Assembly (NCBI RefSeq): GCF_011602085.1
Contig: NZ_JAAONY010000002.1
Coordinates: forward strand, 1,612,001-1,676,000
Direction: 5' to 3'
DNA from: Pseudoteredinibacter isoporae
GTDB taxonomy: Bacteria; Pseudomonadota; Gammaproteobacteria; Pseudomonadales; Cellvibrionaceae
Length of the DNA stretch: 64,000 nucleotides
Each line of letters opens with the position of its first letter. Positions within the stretch are counted from its first letter, which is position 1. Shown here in pieces: positions 9,234-17,446 of the stretch. The notes under the pieces are model-generated. The model worked only from the letters and a program-made list of their open reading frames with translations, was not told where the DNA came from and made no database searches. Both the position numbers and the translations under genes were made by a program.

Positions 9234-9980
9234 ATGGGACAAAGAGCACTTCAGAGTTTTATGCGTCGCTGGCATCGCCGCTTAGCCATTGTGATCGGCC
9301 TGCAGTTTTTGGCCTGGACATTGGGCGGGGCCTACTTCGCCTGGTTTCATATTGATAATGTTCGCGGCCAGTACGAGCGCAAAGCTGGCCCATCAAAAAT
9401 CCCCCTGAATCAGAGTGCTCTTGGCGACAAACCCTTATTAACTATTTCGGAACTCAGCCCGGCGGTGAAACTGGACGCAATTCATTCTGTAGAATTGATC
9501 AACTGGCGGGGCCAATGGGCTTACTGGTTCAAACAGGACAGGAATCAAAGTCAGTTGATCCATGCCCAGACCGGTGCCTTACTGAGCCCAATCGATGAGA
9601 CAGCGGCCATCGCCATTGCCCAGGAAGATTTCGCCCATGACAGCCCGGTACTGGAGGTGAATCGCCTGAGCGAGCACAACGGCGAGTACAAAGGCCCGCT
9701 GCCGGCCTACCAGGTAAAATTCGATCATCCCAAAAACAGTCATTTATATGTACATGAAAACAGCGGTCGGGTTACCGCCAGGCGTAATTGGGTGTGGCGG
9801 GGCTTCGACTTCTTATGGATGCTGCACATCCTGGATTTTAACGAGCGTGAGAACTTCAATAACTGGGCACTCAGGGTACTGTCTATTTTGGGATTGATCA
9901 CCCTCTTTTCCGGCTATGGATTATGGTTTCTAACCTCACTTCGCTGGCGCAGTCTGCGCATGAGAATTCTCGGTCCATAG
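9234..9980 (+). CDS. PepSY-domain membrane protein
   Basis: The protein has 248 residues. A membrane helix near residues 18-37 (LAIVIGLQFLAWTLGGAYFAWF) is followed by a periplasmic PepSY-like segment in which YQVKFDHPKNSHLYVHENSGRV is the hallmark. A final helix lies near residues 220-240 (LRVLSILGLITLFSGYGLWFL), after the WRGFDFLWMLHILDF stretch. That stretch is shared with PiuB/PepSY-TM proteins, some of which assist iron uptake or ferric reduction. The start at 9234 has a very good AAGGGGATAAGG ribosome site, preferred to the longer frame starting at 9123. It stands alone between divergent and convergent neighbours. Function is not established. Confidence 0.85.
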   Translation: MGQRALQSFMRRWHRRLAIVIGLQFLAWTLGGAYFAWFHIDNVRGQYERKAGPSKIPLNQSALGDKPLLTISELSPAVKLDAIHSVELINWRGQWAYWFKQDRNQSQLIHAQTGALLSPIDETAAIAIAQEDFAHDSPVLEVNRLSEHNGEYKGPLPAYQVKFDHPKNSHLYVHENSGRVTARRNWVWRGFDFLWMLHILDFNERENFNNWALRVLSILGLITLFSGYGLWFLTSLRWRSLRMRILGP

Positions 9981-10036
9981 GCTGGTGAGGCTGAACAGTA
10001 GAAGAGGCACAGAACGCTGAGAATGAAGGCCTTGCC

Positions 10037-10639
10037 TCAGGCGAAGATCTTGACCGGAGCCTGGCTTTCTTCACCCAGGCCTGCATTCAAGGTTTGATTC
10101 AGAAAGTTCGCAAGAATGCCGGCGGTAAATCCCCAGATTTCAAAACCTTCGTAATGCCAGACCGGCGCCCAGAAGCGCCCCATGGAACCTTCAAAAATAT
10201 CTGTGCGGCTGCGGTTGCTATCATCAAGGAAATAACTCACCGGCACATTGAAGATCGCATCCAGCTCATCGAAGTTGGGCTCAAGTTGCAAATCTTTCGG
10301 AACCACCCCCACAAATGGGGTCACGTGAATACCAAAACGGGTTTCTGCGGAAGGTAAACTAGCCAGCACTTCAACGTGTTCGGGCGGCAAACCGATTTCT
10401 TCATGGCTTTCCCGCAACGCGGTTTCCATCAAACTCTTATCGGTTTCGTCCCATTTTCCACCGGGAAAAGCGACCTGTCCTGAGTGACTGTTGAGATGCT
10501 CTGCGCGTTTGGTTAAAACGATTTCCGGCTCACTGGGGTGGTCAGTAAGCGCCAACAAGACTGCCGCTTGTCGGTTAGTTGTCCCCGTTTCCTGGCTGAT
10601 GGGGCTCTGTTCAAGGCCAGAGCGCAGGCGCTTAAGCAT
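10037..10639 (-). CDS. Nudix CoA pyrophosphatase (NudL/YeaB-like)
   Basis: The 200-residue Nudix hydrolase carries the CoA-pyrophosphatase signature VLTKRAEHLNSHSGQVAFPG running into the Nudix box GGKWDETD...TALRESHEEIGL. Members hydrolyse CoA and acyl-CoA to phosphopantetheine derivatives and 3',5'-ADP. The catalytic EE pair in RESHEEIG is intact. The start at 10639 has a GAGGA site with seven-base spacing, so the 30-residue longer frame is rejected. The gene is convergent with the PepSY gene, 56 bp apart. Confidence 0.92.
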   Translation of the reverse strand: MLKRLRSGLEQSPISQETGTTNRQAAVLLALTDHPSEPEIVLTKRAEHLNSHSGQVAFPGGKWDETDKSLMETALRESHEEIGLPPEHVEVLASLPSAETRFGIHVTPFVGVVPKDLQLEPNFDELDAIFNVPVSYFLDDSNRSRTDIFEGSMGRFWAPVWHYEGFEIWGFTAGILANFLNQTLNAGLGEESQAPVKIFA

Positions 10640-10993
10640 AGTGTCCTCATGGATGAAATACTGTATTTGAGTATAAACCCATTTACCTGAATATGCTCTA
10701 AATCCGCATGATTTCGGGCTTCGAGACAAAATTCTGTGAAATTACCGCAGGTCGGAACAGGGATTTTTTCCCTTACGCCTTAGTTCAAAATGACTGAAAA
10801 TCAACTAAGGGAGACATATTTTTATAAAAAGAAGATATAGGCGCCAGGCTACACAGCCCAAAATGGCCTTGCTACCATGCAGCCAGCGTCAAAAAAACAA
10901 CAATATCAAAAACACCCAAGACCATTGGTTTGCAAGCGCGATTTTTTGACGGGGTACGAGCGATCTGCAAACGCTTAGCACAGGAGTTAGCTT
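10640..10993. other. Intergenic gap between divergent Nudix and DUF3135 genes
   Basis: This 354-bp stretch separates two divergently transcribed genes and must contain both promoters. I see A/T-rich tracts around 10795-10840 but no confident -35/-10 pair, no strong hairpin and no conserved small ORF. Confidence 0.4.
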
Positions 10994-11341
10994 ATGAGTA
11001 GCCATACGAATACAGCGAGCACGGAGCTCAGCTTCGACGAATTGAAAGATCTGGCCGTTAACGACCCTGCCGCGTTTGAGGCCTATCGCAGCAGCCAGAT
11101 TGAAGCCGCTATCAGCAATGCGCCCAGCCACATGCAGCGTCGCCTGCGAGGCATTCAATTCCAGGTCGATGCACAGCGTGAACTGCACAACAACCCAATG
11201 GGTTCCTGCGTCAAGGTGTACGAAATGATGCAGAAATCTCTGGGTGAACTGAGCCAGGTATTGAACGAGCAAACTGGCAAGGTTGAAATCAGTCCGGCAC
11301 CCACGGTAGAAAACGCCAAGGTACTGAGCTTTACCCGTTAA
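10994..11341 (+). CDS. DUF3135 family protein
   Basis: This 115-residue soluble protein has a conserved N-terminal half (FDELKDLAVNDPAAFEAYRSSQIEAAI, then HMQRRLRGIQFQVDAQRELHNNPMGSCVKVYEMM). I recognise it as DUF3135, a small gammaproteobacterial family without known function. The start has a CAGGAG ribosome site. It is followed by a perfect 10-bp stem-loop and then the zinc-ribbon Nudix gene. It is predicted largely helical, with no membrane segment, signal peptide or catalytic motif. Confidence 0.8.
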   Translation: MSSHTNTASTELSFDELKDLAVNDPAAFEAYRSSQIEAAISNAPSHMQRRLRGIQFQVDAQRELHNNPMGSCVKVYEMMQKSLGELSQVLNEQTGKVEISPAPTVENAKVLSFTR

Positions 11342-11356
11342 TTCCCGTTTCAAAAT

Positions 11357-11381
11357 GGTGATCGGGCCTTCCCCGATCACC
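11357..11381 (+). terminator. Stem-loop after the DUF3135 gene
   Basis: A perfect 10-bp stem, GGTGATCGGG paired with CCCGATCACC, encloses a five-base loop 15 bp after the stop codon. There is no T-run behind it, so it may act as an mRNA 3' stabiliser or a weak terminator. Confidence 0.55.
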
Positions 11382-11445
11382 AGATCAACACTCCCCCCGC
11401 CCAATATTCGCCCCTTTCAACCCTAAACTTGGCTCCACTCTTCGG

Positions 11446-11451
11446 TATAAT
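11446..11451 (+). promoter_or_regulatory. Consensus -10 box TATAAT before the zinc-ribbon Nudix gene
   Basis: A perfect TATAAT lies 30 bp upstream of the ATG at 11481. The sequence at -35 (CTAAAC with 17-bp spacing) is poor. Transcription would start near the TTG at 11460, which argues against the longer reading frame. Confidence 0.5.
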
Positions 11452-11480
11452 CTCCCCAGTTGAATGTTAGAGAGCCTGTT

Positions 11481-12101
11481 ATGAATTATTGCAGCCACTG
11501 CGGCGAAAAAGTCACTTTGATTGTTCCACCCGGGGACGATCGCGAACGCTATGTCTGCAGCAGTTGTGAAACCATTCACTACAGCAACCCACGTATTATT
11601 GCGGGCTGTTTGCCCATTCACGAAGATAAAGTACTGCTCTGCCGCCGAGCCATCGAGCCGCGTTATGACAAATGGACACTGCCCGCGGGCTTTATGGAAA
11701 ACGGAGAAACCACCGAAGAAGGCGCACTCAGAGAAGCCTGGGAAGAAGCCCGCGCGAAGATCGACGTCGAAGGTTTGTACACCTTATTCAGCCTGCCCCA
11801 GATTAATCAGGTGCATCTGTTTTATCGCGGTCATTTAAGCGCACTGGATTTTGAACCCGGCCCGGAATCTCTGGAAGTTCGATTGTTCACCGAAGAAGAA
11901 ATACCCTGGGACGATCTCGCCTTTATGGTGGTGGGAAAAACCCTCAAACATTACTTTGCTGACCGCCAAAGCGGTCACTTTCCAATGCGTAGCGAGGATC
12001 TGGTTCATCCCAAAGGGCGAGACTGGAAACCACCCAAACCCGCGCGTTATACCCTGGGTAACACCGGTCCGGTCGACGAACCAGGCGATAAAAAAAGCTG
12101 A
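11481..12101 (+). CDS. Zinc-ribbon Nudix hydrolase
   Basis: The 206-residue protein starts with a zinc ribbon (CSHCG and CSSCE) and continues with a Nudix domain whose box reads GFMENGETTEEGALREAWEEARA. This layout resembles NudC-type NADH pyrophosphatases and related ADP-ribose hydrolases. However, the protein lacks the long N-terminal domain of NudC, and the substrate cannot be named. The C-terminal tail is proline-rich and probably disordered (HPKGRDWKPPKPARY). It ends one base before the convergent NIF3-like gene. Confidence 0.88.
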   Translation: MNYCSHCGEKVTLIVPPGDDRERYVCSSCETIHYSNPRIIAGCLPIHEDKVLLCRRAIEPRYDKWTLPAGFMENGETTEEGALREAWEEARAKIDVEGLYTLFSLPQINQVHLFYRGHLSALDFEPGPESLEVRLFTEEEIPWDDLAFMVVGKTLKHYFADRQSGHFPMRSEDLVHPKGRDWKPPKPARYTLGNTGPVDEPGDKKS

Positions 12102-12102
12102 G

Positions 12103-12423
12103 CTAGATATCGAGCAGAGCCATCACATCATAGGCCGGCTCTTCATAAGGATGGGCAGCCCTTAATGCCGCCACCACGGCTTGGATTTTTGTCGCTTTAC
12201 ACAACACCTCAACCTTGTACTCAAGCACCTCGCTGAGTTCATTGGCCTGGCCTATGAATGGCACAGCCCGAGCATTCGGTCGAAACTGCCCTTGCCCCGG
12301 AGTTTGCCAGCAACAGTGCTCATAATCCCCCTGTTGTCCGGCACCCGCTTCAAATATCGCGTCTTTCACCGCACTGAGATGAGTCTCGGGCACATAAAAA
12401 CTGAGTTTATAGTTCTCGCTCAT
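12103..12423 (-). CDS. NIF3/YqfO-like CutA-fold domain protein
   Basis: The 106-residue protein is a stand-alone version of the domain inserted in YqfO/NIF3 proteins (KLSFYVPETHLSAVKDAIFEAGAG...GDYEHCCWQTPGQGQFRP, ending AHPYEEPAYDVMALL). The HPYEEPAYD motif is characteristic. Family members form trimers with a CutA-like fold; no reaction is established. The start at 12423 is chosen because the upstream frame adds only MFSTIDGIF. It is tail-to-tail with the Nudix gene, with a one-base gap and no room for separate terminators. Confidence 0.85.
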   Translation of the reverse strand: MSENYKLSFYVPETHLSAVKDAIFEAGAGQQGDYEHCCWQTPGQGQFRPNARAVPFIGQANELSEVLEYKVEVLCKATKIQAVVAALRAAHPYEEPAYDVMALLDI

Positions 12424-12520
12424 AAAGATTCCGTCAATTGTGCTGAACATTGGCCGGGCGATGGCTCGCCTGCATTGGCTGTTATATCATAGGCGGCCTT
12501 TTGATCGAGTCCTAAGCCCC

Positions 12521-13357
12521 ATGTTGTTATTTGTCGATGAATTGACCAATGTCGATTTCAGTTTCCTTCACCCTGATCGCGGCCTTTTAGGCGAAACCTG
12601 GCTAGCCAGTACTGAGCTGGATGGCGCCCTCGACGAACAGGGCATGGTCTGTGATTTTGGCATCGTCAAGAAAACCCTGCGCAACTGGCTGGATGAGACC
12701 CTCGATCACTGCCTGCTGGTCCCCCGTCACAGCCCGAAGCTGACCTTGTTGGAAGAAGACGAATACATCAGCTTGCGCTGGCGTTTTGGCGATCAGGAAT
12801 TGAGCTGTCGCTCGCCAGCCCAGGCGATTACCTTGATCGACGCCACAGAGATCAATGCTGAAAGTGTCGCTGAATGGAGTATCCAACAGCTGCGAGCCCT
12901 GCTGCCCAATACCATTGAACGCTTGAGCCTGGATTTCAGCACGGAAGCTTTGGGAGACGACGCCTTTTACCACTACAGCCATGGCCTTAAAAAGCACGCC
13001 GGCAATTGCCAGCGTATCGCCCATGGACACCGCTCCCGTATTCAGATTTGGCGAAACGGGATACGCGATAAATCCCTGGAACAGTCGTGGGCCCAGCGTT
13101 GGTACGATATCTATTTGGGCAGTGACTTTGATCTGAGCGGAGACCAGAACGGGCAACTCAGTTTTGCCTACCAGAGCGACCAGGGCCACTTTGACATTTC
13201 CCTACCCGCCAAATGCTGCGAGCTTCTGCCCACCGACACCACGGTCGAATGGATCGCCTGCTATATCGCCGGGCAACTGCAAAAAGCCGAACCTGATGCC
13301 AGCTTTAAAGTGCGCGCCTTTGAGGGCATCGGTAAGGGTGCCGTCTATCAAGTATAA
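12521..13357 (+). CDS. queD: QueD-like 6-carboxytetrahydropterin synthase family, two-domain
   Basis: The 278-residue protein belongs to the 6-pyruvoyl/6-carboxytetrahydropterin synthase family. The N-terminal part has VDFSFLHPDRGLLGETW and the motif GMVCDFGIVKKTLRNW followed by LDHCLLVP. The centre has CQRIAHGHRS, with the HGH metal ligands and a nearby Cys. It is about twice the length of E. coli QueD, matching a long pseudomonad-type version I recall. QueD makes the precursor that QueE and QueC (both in this window, about 30 kb away) turn into preQ0. Activity of the long form is inferred. The ATG at 12521 is preferred to the frame starting at 12440, which overlaps the divergent NIF3-like start. 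Confidence 0.78.
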   Translation: MLLFVDELTNVDFSFLHPDRGLLGETWLASTELDGALDEQGMVCDFGIVKKTLRNWLDETLDHCLLVPRHSPKLTLLEEDEYISLRWRFGDQELSCRSPAQAITLIDATEINAESVAEWSIQQLRALLPNTIERLSLDFSTEALGDDAFYHYSHGLKKHAGNCQRIAHGHRSRIQIWRNGIRDKSLEQSWAQRWYDIYLGSDFDLSGDQNGQLSFAYQSDQGHFDISLPAKCCELLPTDTTVEWIACYIAGQLQKAEPDASFKVRAFEGIGKGAVYQV

Positions 13358-13387
13358 GCCCGCCGGTGAAAACACGCTGCGTGACGG

Positions 13388-13407
13388 ACTGCGACGAAAG
13401 TCGCAGT
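13388..13407. other. Perfect GNRA-loop hairpin upstream of nhaC
   Basis: An 8-bp perfect stem (ACTGCGAC with GTCGCAGT) capped by a GAAA tetraloop lies 30 bp after the QueD-like stop and 31 bp before the nhaC ATG. With no T-run it is not a classical terminator; it could be an mRNA processing or stability element. Confidence 0.6.
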
Positions 13408-13438
13408 GCCAGACAATAAAAACAAAGAGTTCCAAATT

Positions 13439-14935
13439 ATGAGCGAATTGAGCGATTCCAGAGAAGAGACCATTATCAGCAGCGACGACAGTCGCACCCC
13501 CAGTCTGTTAGATGCCATCATTCCCGCCGTTGTCCTGATGTGCCTGTTATCGGCCTCTGTATATTTTTACGGTGACAACTCCTCCGGTGGTGCCAACCAA
13601 ATGGCCCTTATTTTGACCGCCGCGGTGGCCGCCATCATTGGCATCAAGAACGGTTTTAGCTGGGATGAAATCGAAGACGGTATTAAATCGGGCATTGTCA
13701 TTGCCCTGAAGGCGATTATGATCTTGTTTTCGGTGGGCAGCCTGATCGGCGCCTGGATCATGTCGGGCACCGTGCCATCAATGATTTACTACGCGGTGCA
13801 GCTGCTCGACCCTTCCTGGTTTTACCCGGCAGCCTGTTTGATCTGCGCCATCGTGGCCCTGTGTATTGGCAGCTCCTGGACGGTTGCCGGTACAATCGGC
13901 ATCGGCTTCATTGGCGCCGCCACGGTTCTCGACCTGTCTCTGGCTGCGACAGCTGGTGCGGTTATCTCCGGTGCGTACTTCGGCGATAAAATGTCCCCCC
14001 TGTCAGACACTACTAATCTGGCCTCTGCCGCCGCCAACACCGATTTGTTCACCCACATCCGTCATATGATGTGGACCACAACACCGAGTTTTGTCATTGC
14101 CTTGATTCTGTTCACCTGGGTGGGTATTCAGCACAGCAGCAGTGGTGAACTCGATACTTTGAACAACACCCTTCAGGCCCTACAGGGCCAATTCGACATC
14201 GGCATCTACCTGCTGCTGCCCTTGGTAGTGGTTTTTGTGATGGCTTATAAGCAGTTCCCGGTACTGCCGAGCATCTGGACGGGCATTATGCTTGGCCTTA
14301 TCTTCGCCGTGATCTTCCAAACCAAGAGCGTGATTGCTATGGGTGCCACCGAAGATTTGGGCAGCGCACTGCAAATGGTCAAGGGCAGCTGGACCGTATT
14401 GTTCGATGGTTATAAATCTGGAACCGGTGACAGCAATATTGACGACCTGCTGACCCGCGGTGGCATGAGCTCCATGCTCAATACGGTTTGGTTGATTATT
14501 TGCGCCATGATCTTCTCCGCCATTATGGAAAAGACCGGCATCCTGGCCCGTCTGGTCAGCGGTTTGATCAACCTGGCCTCCAGCACCGGCAGCCTGATCT
14601 TTACCACCGTCTGTACCGGCATTGGCGTCAACCTGGTGTCTTCGGATCAATACATCGCCGTGGTGATCCCTGGCCGCATGTATCAACTGGAATTTGAAAA
14701 GCGCGGTCTGGCGCCGCAGAACCTGTCTCGCGCCATCGAAGACAGTGCCACCATCACGTCTCCTCTAGTGCCCTGGAATACCTGTGGTGTATTTATGGCC
14801 GGCACTCTGGGGGTAGCAACATTCGCCTATCTGCCTTTCTGTTTCTTTAACTTGATCAGCCCCTTGATGACCACCCTGTACGGTTTCACTAACTTCAAGA
14901 TCACCCCGCTTGAAGAGGCTCAAACCCAATCCTGA
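13439..14935 (+). CDS. nhaC: NhaC-type Na+/H+ antiporter
   Basis: The 498-residue integral membrane protein has 11-12 hydrophobic segments. The motif GAYFGDKMSPLSDTTNLASA is typical of the NhaC family, which exchanges cytoplasmic sodium for protons. A short hydrophilic N-terminus (about 25 residues) precedes the first helix. The ATG at 13439 is chosen; a GTG at 13406 would lie inside the hairpin stem. A strong terminator follows, so the gene ends its transcript. Family members also carry organic acids in some species, so the exact substrate is not proven. Confidence 0.92.
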   Translation: MSELSDSREETIISSDDSRTPSLLDAIIPAVVLMCLLSASVYFYGDNSSGGANQMALILTAAVAAIIGIKNGFSWDEIEDGIKSGIVIALKAIMILFSVGSLIGAWIMSGTVPSMIYYAVQLLDPSWFYPAACLICAIVALCIGSSWTVAGTIGIGFIGAATVLDLSLAATAGAVISGAYFGDKMSPLSDTTNLASAAANTDLFTHIRHMMWTTTPSFVIALILFTWVGIQHSSSGELDTLNNTLQALQGQFDIGIYLLLPLVVVFVMAYKQFPVLPSIWTGIMLGLIFAVIFQTKSVIAMGATEDLGSALQMVKGSWTVLFDGYKSGTGDSNIDDLLTRGGMSSMLNTVWLIICAMIFSAIMEKTGILARLVSGLINLASSTGSLIFTTVCTGIGVNLVSSDQYIAVVIPGRMYQLEFEKRGLAPQNLSRAIEDSATITSPLVPWNTCGVFMAGTLGVATFAYLPFCFFNLISPLMTTLYGFTNFKITPLEEAQTQS

Positions 14936-14956
14936 ACCCAAGCTGTTCCAATCAAC

Positions 14957-14985
14957 AAAAAAGCCGCTGAGACAGCGGCTTTTTT
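14957..14985 (+). terminator. Rho-independent terminator of nhaC
   Basis: The stem AAAAAAGCCGCTG / CAGCGGCTTTTTT with a three-base loop and T-run begins 22 bp after the stop codon. Confidence 0.93.
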
Positions 14986-15154
14986 GTTTTTACAAAGCGT
15001 CTCTTGAGCCCCCTTATCCCAGCATGGCTCCTTGATAAACTTCTGGTTTTATCCCCATCACTTGTTGACCCATATCAATACCCCCAGGCCTCACAGGCCG
15101 ATAATAAAAACAAACAAAGAGCTTTCTTTTTTACCCACTAGCTGAGGACATATG

Positions 15155-15394
15155 ATGAATATTGAGAAGCACGATCTGGTTCACGAGCTGCCTGAATTCC
15201 GCGAGCAAATTCATAACTTAAAAATGAACGATCGTCACTTTGCCAAACTGTTCAAGGAGTACCACGAGTTGGATCACAATGTTCGCAATCTGGAGCAGAA
15301 CGACTCGCCTACTACCGACGAGCATATGGAAGAGCTGAAAAAGCAGCGCCTGCACCTGAAAGACGAAATGTTTTCCATGCTGCAAAAAGCCTGA
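15155..15394 (+). CDS. YdcH/DUF465 small protein
   Basis: This 79-residue, charged, helical protein reads VHELPEFREQIHNLKMNDRHFAKLFKEYHELD and then HMEELKKQRLHLKDEM. It is the short coiled-coil DUF465 family that includes E. coli YdcH, of unknown function. Two ATGs are adjacent (15152 and 15155); the GAGGA site at 15144-15148 is better spaced for the second. It stands alone ahead of purC, with its own hairpin at the 3' end. Confidence 0.85.
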   Translation: MNIEKHDLVHELPEFREQIHNLKMNDRHFAKLFKEYHELDHNVRNLEQNDSPTTDEHMEELKKQRLHLKDEMFSMLQKA

Positions 15395-15433
15395 TTTCCC
15401 CTAGGGGCTTTCTGTTTAACAGTCAGCCCTACC

Positions 15434-15453
15434 GGCCGGGGTTAGCCCCGGCC
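15434..15453 (+). terminator. GC-rich stem-loop after ydcH-like gene
   Basis: A perfect 8-bp stem, GGCCGGGG with CCCCGGCC, has a TTAG loop and is followed by a pyrimidine-rich but not pure T tract. It is a probable terminator 40 bp after the stop. Confidence 0.6.
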
Positions 15454-15496
15454 ACCCCTTCTTTCTCTCCCTATTACCGGCCTCGTCCCGGAAATT

Positions 15497-15525
15497 CTGG
15501 CAACTGCCTAGAGTTCTGGTAGAAT
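15497..15525 (+). promoter_or_regulatory. Candidate sigma-70 promoter of purC
   Basis: CTGGCA at 15497-15502, a 17-bp spacer and TAGAAT at 15520-15525 lie about 110 bp before the purC ATG. The match to consensus is moderate. Confidence 0.45.
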
Positions 15526-15633
15526 CCCCTTTCTAGAAATCCCGCCCATTTGCCTTTGGCGCTTCTAGAGCTGAACCGGCAGCTGCCGACCCCATTTATT
15601 TTTGATTTAGCTAGCAATGCACAGGACAACGCC

Positions 15634-16740
15634 ATGAGTCTTGCCGATAAAGTATTGGCCGTAAATAACGACCTTCCTATCCGTACCGATGCCCCTGTAC
15701 ACAGCGGTAAAGTTCGCTCTGTATACTGGTTAACCGAAGCCGACAGCCGTCGTCTGATTGAAGAAAAAGGCTACGATGTAGCGCCTGACTCGCCATTGGC
15801 GATCATGGTGATCAGCGACCGGATTTCAGCATTTGAATGTGTATGGCACGGTGAAGGCGGCATGAACGGCGTACCTGGCAAAGGTGCCGCGCTGAACGCG
15901 ATTTCCAATCACTGGTTCAAACTGTTTAAAGAGCAAGGCCTGGCTGATAGCCACATTCTCGACATTCCACACCCCTTTGTTTGGATTGTACAAAAAGCCA
16001 AGCCGGTAATGATTGAAGCCATTTGTCGTCAGTACATTACGGGCTCTATGTGGCGCAGCTACGACAAAGGCGAGCGCGAGTTCTGTGGCATCCAGATTGC
16101 CGACGACCTGCAAAAAGACAGCAAACTGCCCGAGCTGTTAATCACACCATCCACAAAAGGTATCCTGAAGGGCATACCCGGTGTACCTGAGCAGGACGAT
16201 GTGAACATTACCCGCCAGAACATCGATGACAATGTTGAAGCGTTTAACTTCAAGGGCAAAGATGACATCGATCTTTACGAAAAGCTGTTGCGTGAAGGTT
16301 TTGATGTAATCAGCGCCGAGCTGGAAAAACTGGATCAAATTTTTGTCGATACCAAATTCGAGTTTGGCTATGTCGCGGACAAAGACGGTCAGGAAAAACT
16401 GATCTATATGGATGAAGTCGGAACACCGGATTCTTCCCGTATCTGGGACGGCCCTTCCTATCGTGACGGTAAAGTGGTTGAAAACTCCAAAGAAGAATTC
16501 CGTCAGCTGCTGCTGAACCATTTCCCGGACCCTGACATTCTGCTAAACAAAGATCGTATGGATGAGCGCTCTGCTCTGGCACGTGACAACGCACTGCCTG
16601 AAGCAATTTTGATGCAGGTGTCTGAAACTTATCGAGGCATCGCCGAGAAAATTACCGGTGAAAAGATTGAGCTATCGGCCAATCCAAAAGCGGAGATTAT
16701 CGAAATCCTGCGCAATGACTACGGTTTGATTGACGCCTAA
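15634..16740 (+). CDS. purC: SAICAR synthetase PurC
   Basis: Phosphoribosylaminoimidazole-succinocarboxamide synthase joins aspartate to CAIR with ATP in purine synthesis. The 368-residue protein is of the longer form. It includes SGKVRSVYW near the N-terminus, [22 protein letters not shown], and [15 protein letters not shown], all conserved SAICAR synthetase blocks. The ATG at 15634 has an AGGA site seven bases upstream; a longer frame from 15550 is rejected because its 28 extra residues are not conserved-looking. A stem-loop follows at the 3' end. Confidence 0.95.
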   Translation: MSLADKVLAVNNDLPIRTDAPVHSGKVRSVYWLTEADSRRLIEEKGYDVAPDSPLAIMVISDRISAFECVWHGEGGMNGVPGKGAALNAISNHWFKLFKEQGLADSHILDIPHPFVWIVQKAKPVMIEAICRQYITGSMWRSYDKGEREFCGIQIADDLQKDSKLPELLITPSTKGILKGIPGVPEQDDVNITRQNIDDNVEAFNFKGKDDIDLYEKLLREGFDVISAELEKLDQIFVDTKFEFGYVADKDGQEKLIYMDEVGTPDSSRIWDGPSYRDGKVVENSKEEFRQLLLNHFPDPDILLNKDRMDERSALARDNALPEAILMQVSETYRGIAEKITGEKIELSANPKAEIIEILRNDYGLIDA

Positions 16741-16755
16741 CCGCAGATTGAATTC

Positions 16756-16784
16756 AGCTGGCGCTATAAACCATAGCGCCAGCT
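16756..16784 (+). terminator. Stem-loop terminator after purC
   Basis: A 12-bp stem, AGCTGGCGCTAT with ATAGCGCCAGCT, lies 15 bp past the stop and is followed by TTCCCTTCC. The hairpin is strong but the T-run is short. Confidence 0.7.
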
Positions 16785-16877
16785 TTCCCTTCCCCACCTT
16801 GTCTCTTCACGAACGCTTAGCCAGCTCATAACTGGTTTCAGCTTCCATGTTCAACATGATTTTGATGAGTTCGGGCC

Positions 16878-17273
16878 TCATTCAATAGCGCTTGGGTGCA
16901 GGTAAATATCCACAGGCTCACTGGCAGCAATAAATCCGCTGTAGATGGATTCCCAGCCCATCACCGCACTCAGCAAAGCAAAAACAAAGGCGGTAAGTGC
17001 AAGCCAAAGTGCAGAATTGGATGCGGCCTGCCAACGCATTTCCCGCAAAGGGTGTCGGCTCAATGCTGCAAACATGTTCGCGGCCAGCATTGCCCCAAGC
17101 GATGCCAGGCAGGCGCCGGAGAACAATGCAGTTAAACCTGTAATCTGAACAAAGCGACCATTCTCCACCCCGCTGAAGGTGGGCACAATCAGCTCTGCTG
17201 CCAACATTGCAAACACTCCGTAGCCCACAAAACCCAGGGAAAGTACCAGTAGCACCAAGCGAACTAACAACAT
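16878..17273 (-). CDS. Small four-helix membrane protein, unknown function
   Basis: This 131-residue hydrophobic protein has four predicted membrane helices, near residues 3-23, 45-70, 86-106 and a weaker segment around 108-118. I do not recognise its family; no catalytic or metal motif is visible. It is transcribed away from the BlaI-type repressor gene and shares the 173-bp intergenic region that holds the two BlaI-like operators, so it may belong to the same regulon. The start has only a weak ribosome site. Confidence 0.6.
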   Translation of the reverse strand: MLLVRLVLLVLSLGFVGYGVFAMLAAELIVPTFSGVENGRFVQITGLTALFSGACLASLGAMLAANMFAALSRHPLREMRWQAASNSALWLALTAFVFALLSAVMGWESIYSGFIAASEPVDIYLHPSAIE

Positions 17274-17355
17274 AATTGAGTCACATTTTTTAACTTACTC
17301 TATTACTGAGGGCAAAAAAGTGCTTTTCAAGAGCGTGACATAGCGAATAAAACGC

Positions 17356-17408
17356 TTGATGTACGACAAGCGTCGTACTAAGATTCATTAAATACGACAA
17401 ACATCGTA
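17356..17408 (+). promoter_or_regulatory. Promoter with two BlaI-type operators
   Basis: TTGATG (17356-17361), a 17-bp spacer and TAAGAT (17379-17384) form a sigma-70 promoter. The spacer is filled by a perfect palindrome, GTACGAC-AAGC-GTCGTAC (17361-17378). A second, slightly imperfect copy, TACGAC-AAAC-ATCGTA (17393-17408), sits at about +2 to +17, 31 bp from the first. The TACGAC half-site is like those bound by BlaI/MecI/CopY repressors, and a BlaI family gene begins 39 bp downstream. Binding at either site would block RNA polymerase, so autorepression is expected. Confidence 0.82.
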
Positions 17409-17446
17409 ATAAAGCTCGAACGATTAACACTCAGCGACCTCATATT

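Noticed and set aside
11357-11381. Riboswitch in front of the zinc-ribbon Nudix gene
   Set aside because: It is a single simple stem-loop lacking any recognisable aptamer, and a consensus -10 box lies downstream of it.
17361-17408. Possible CopY/copper-type operator and copper regulon
   Set aside because: The half-site would also suit CopY, but no copper ATPase or chaperone is adjacent and the partner is an M56 protease, so a BlaI-type cell-wall role fits better.
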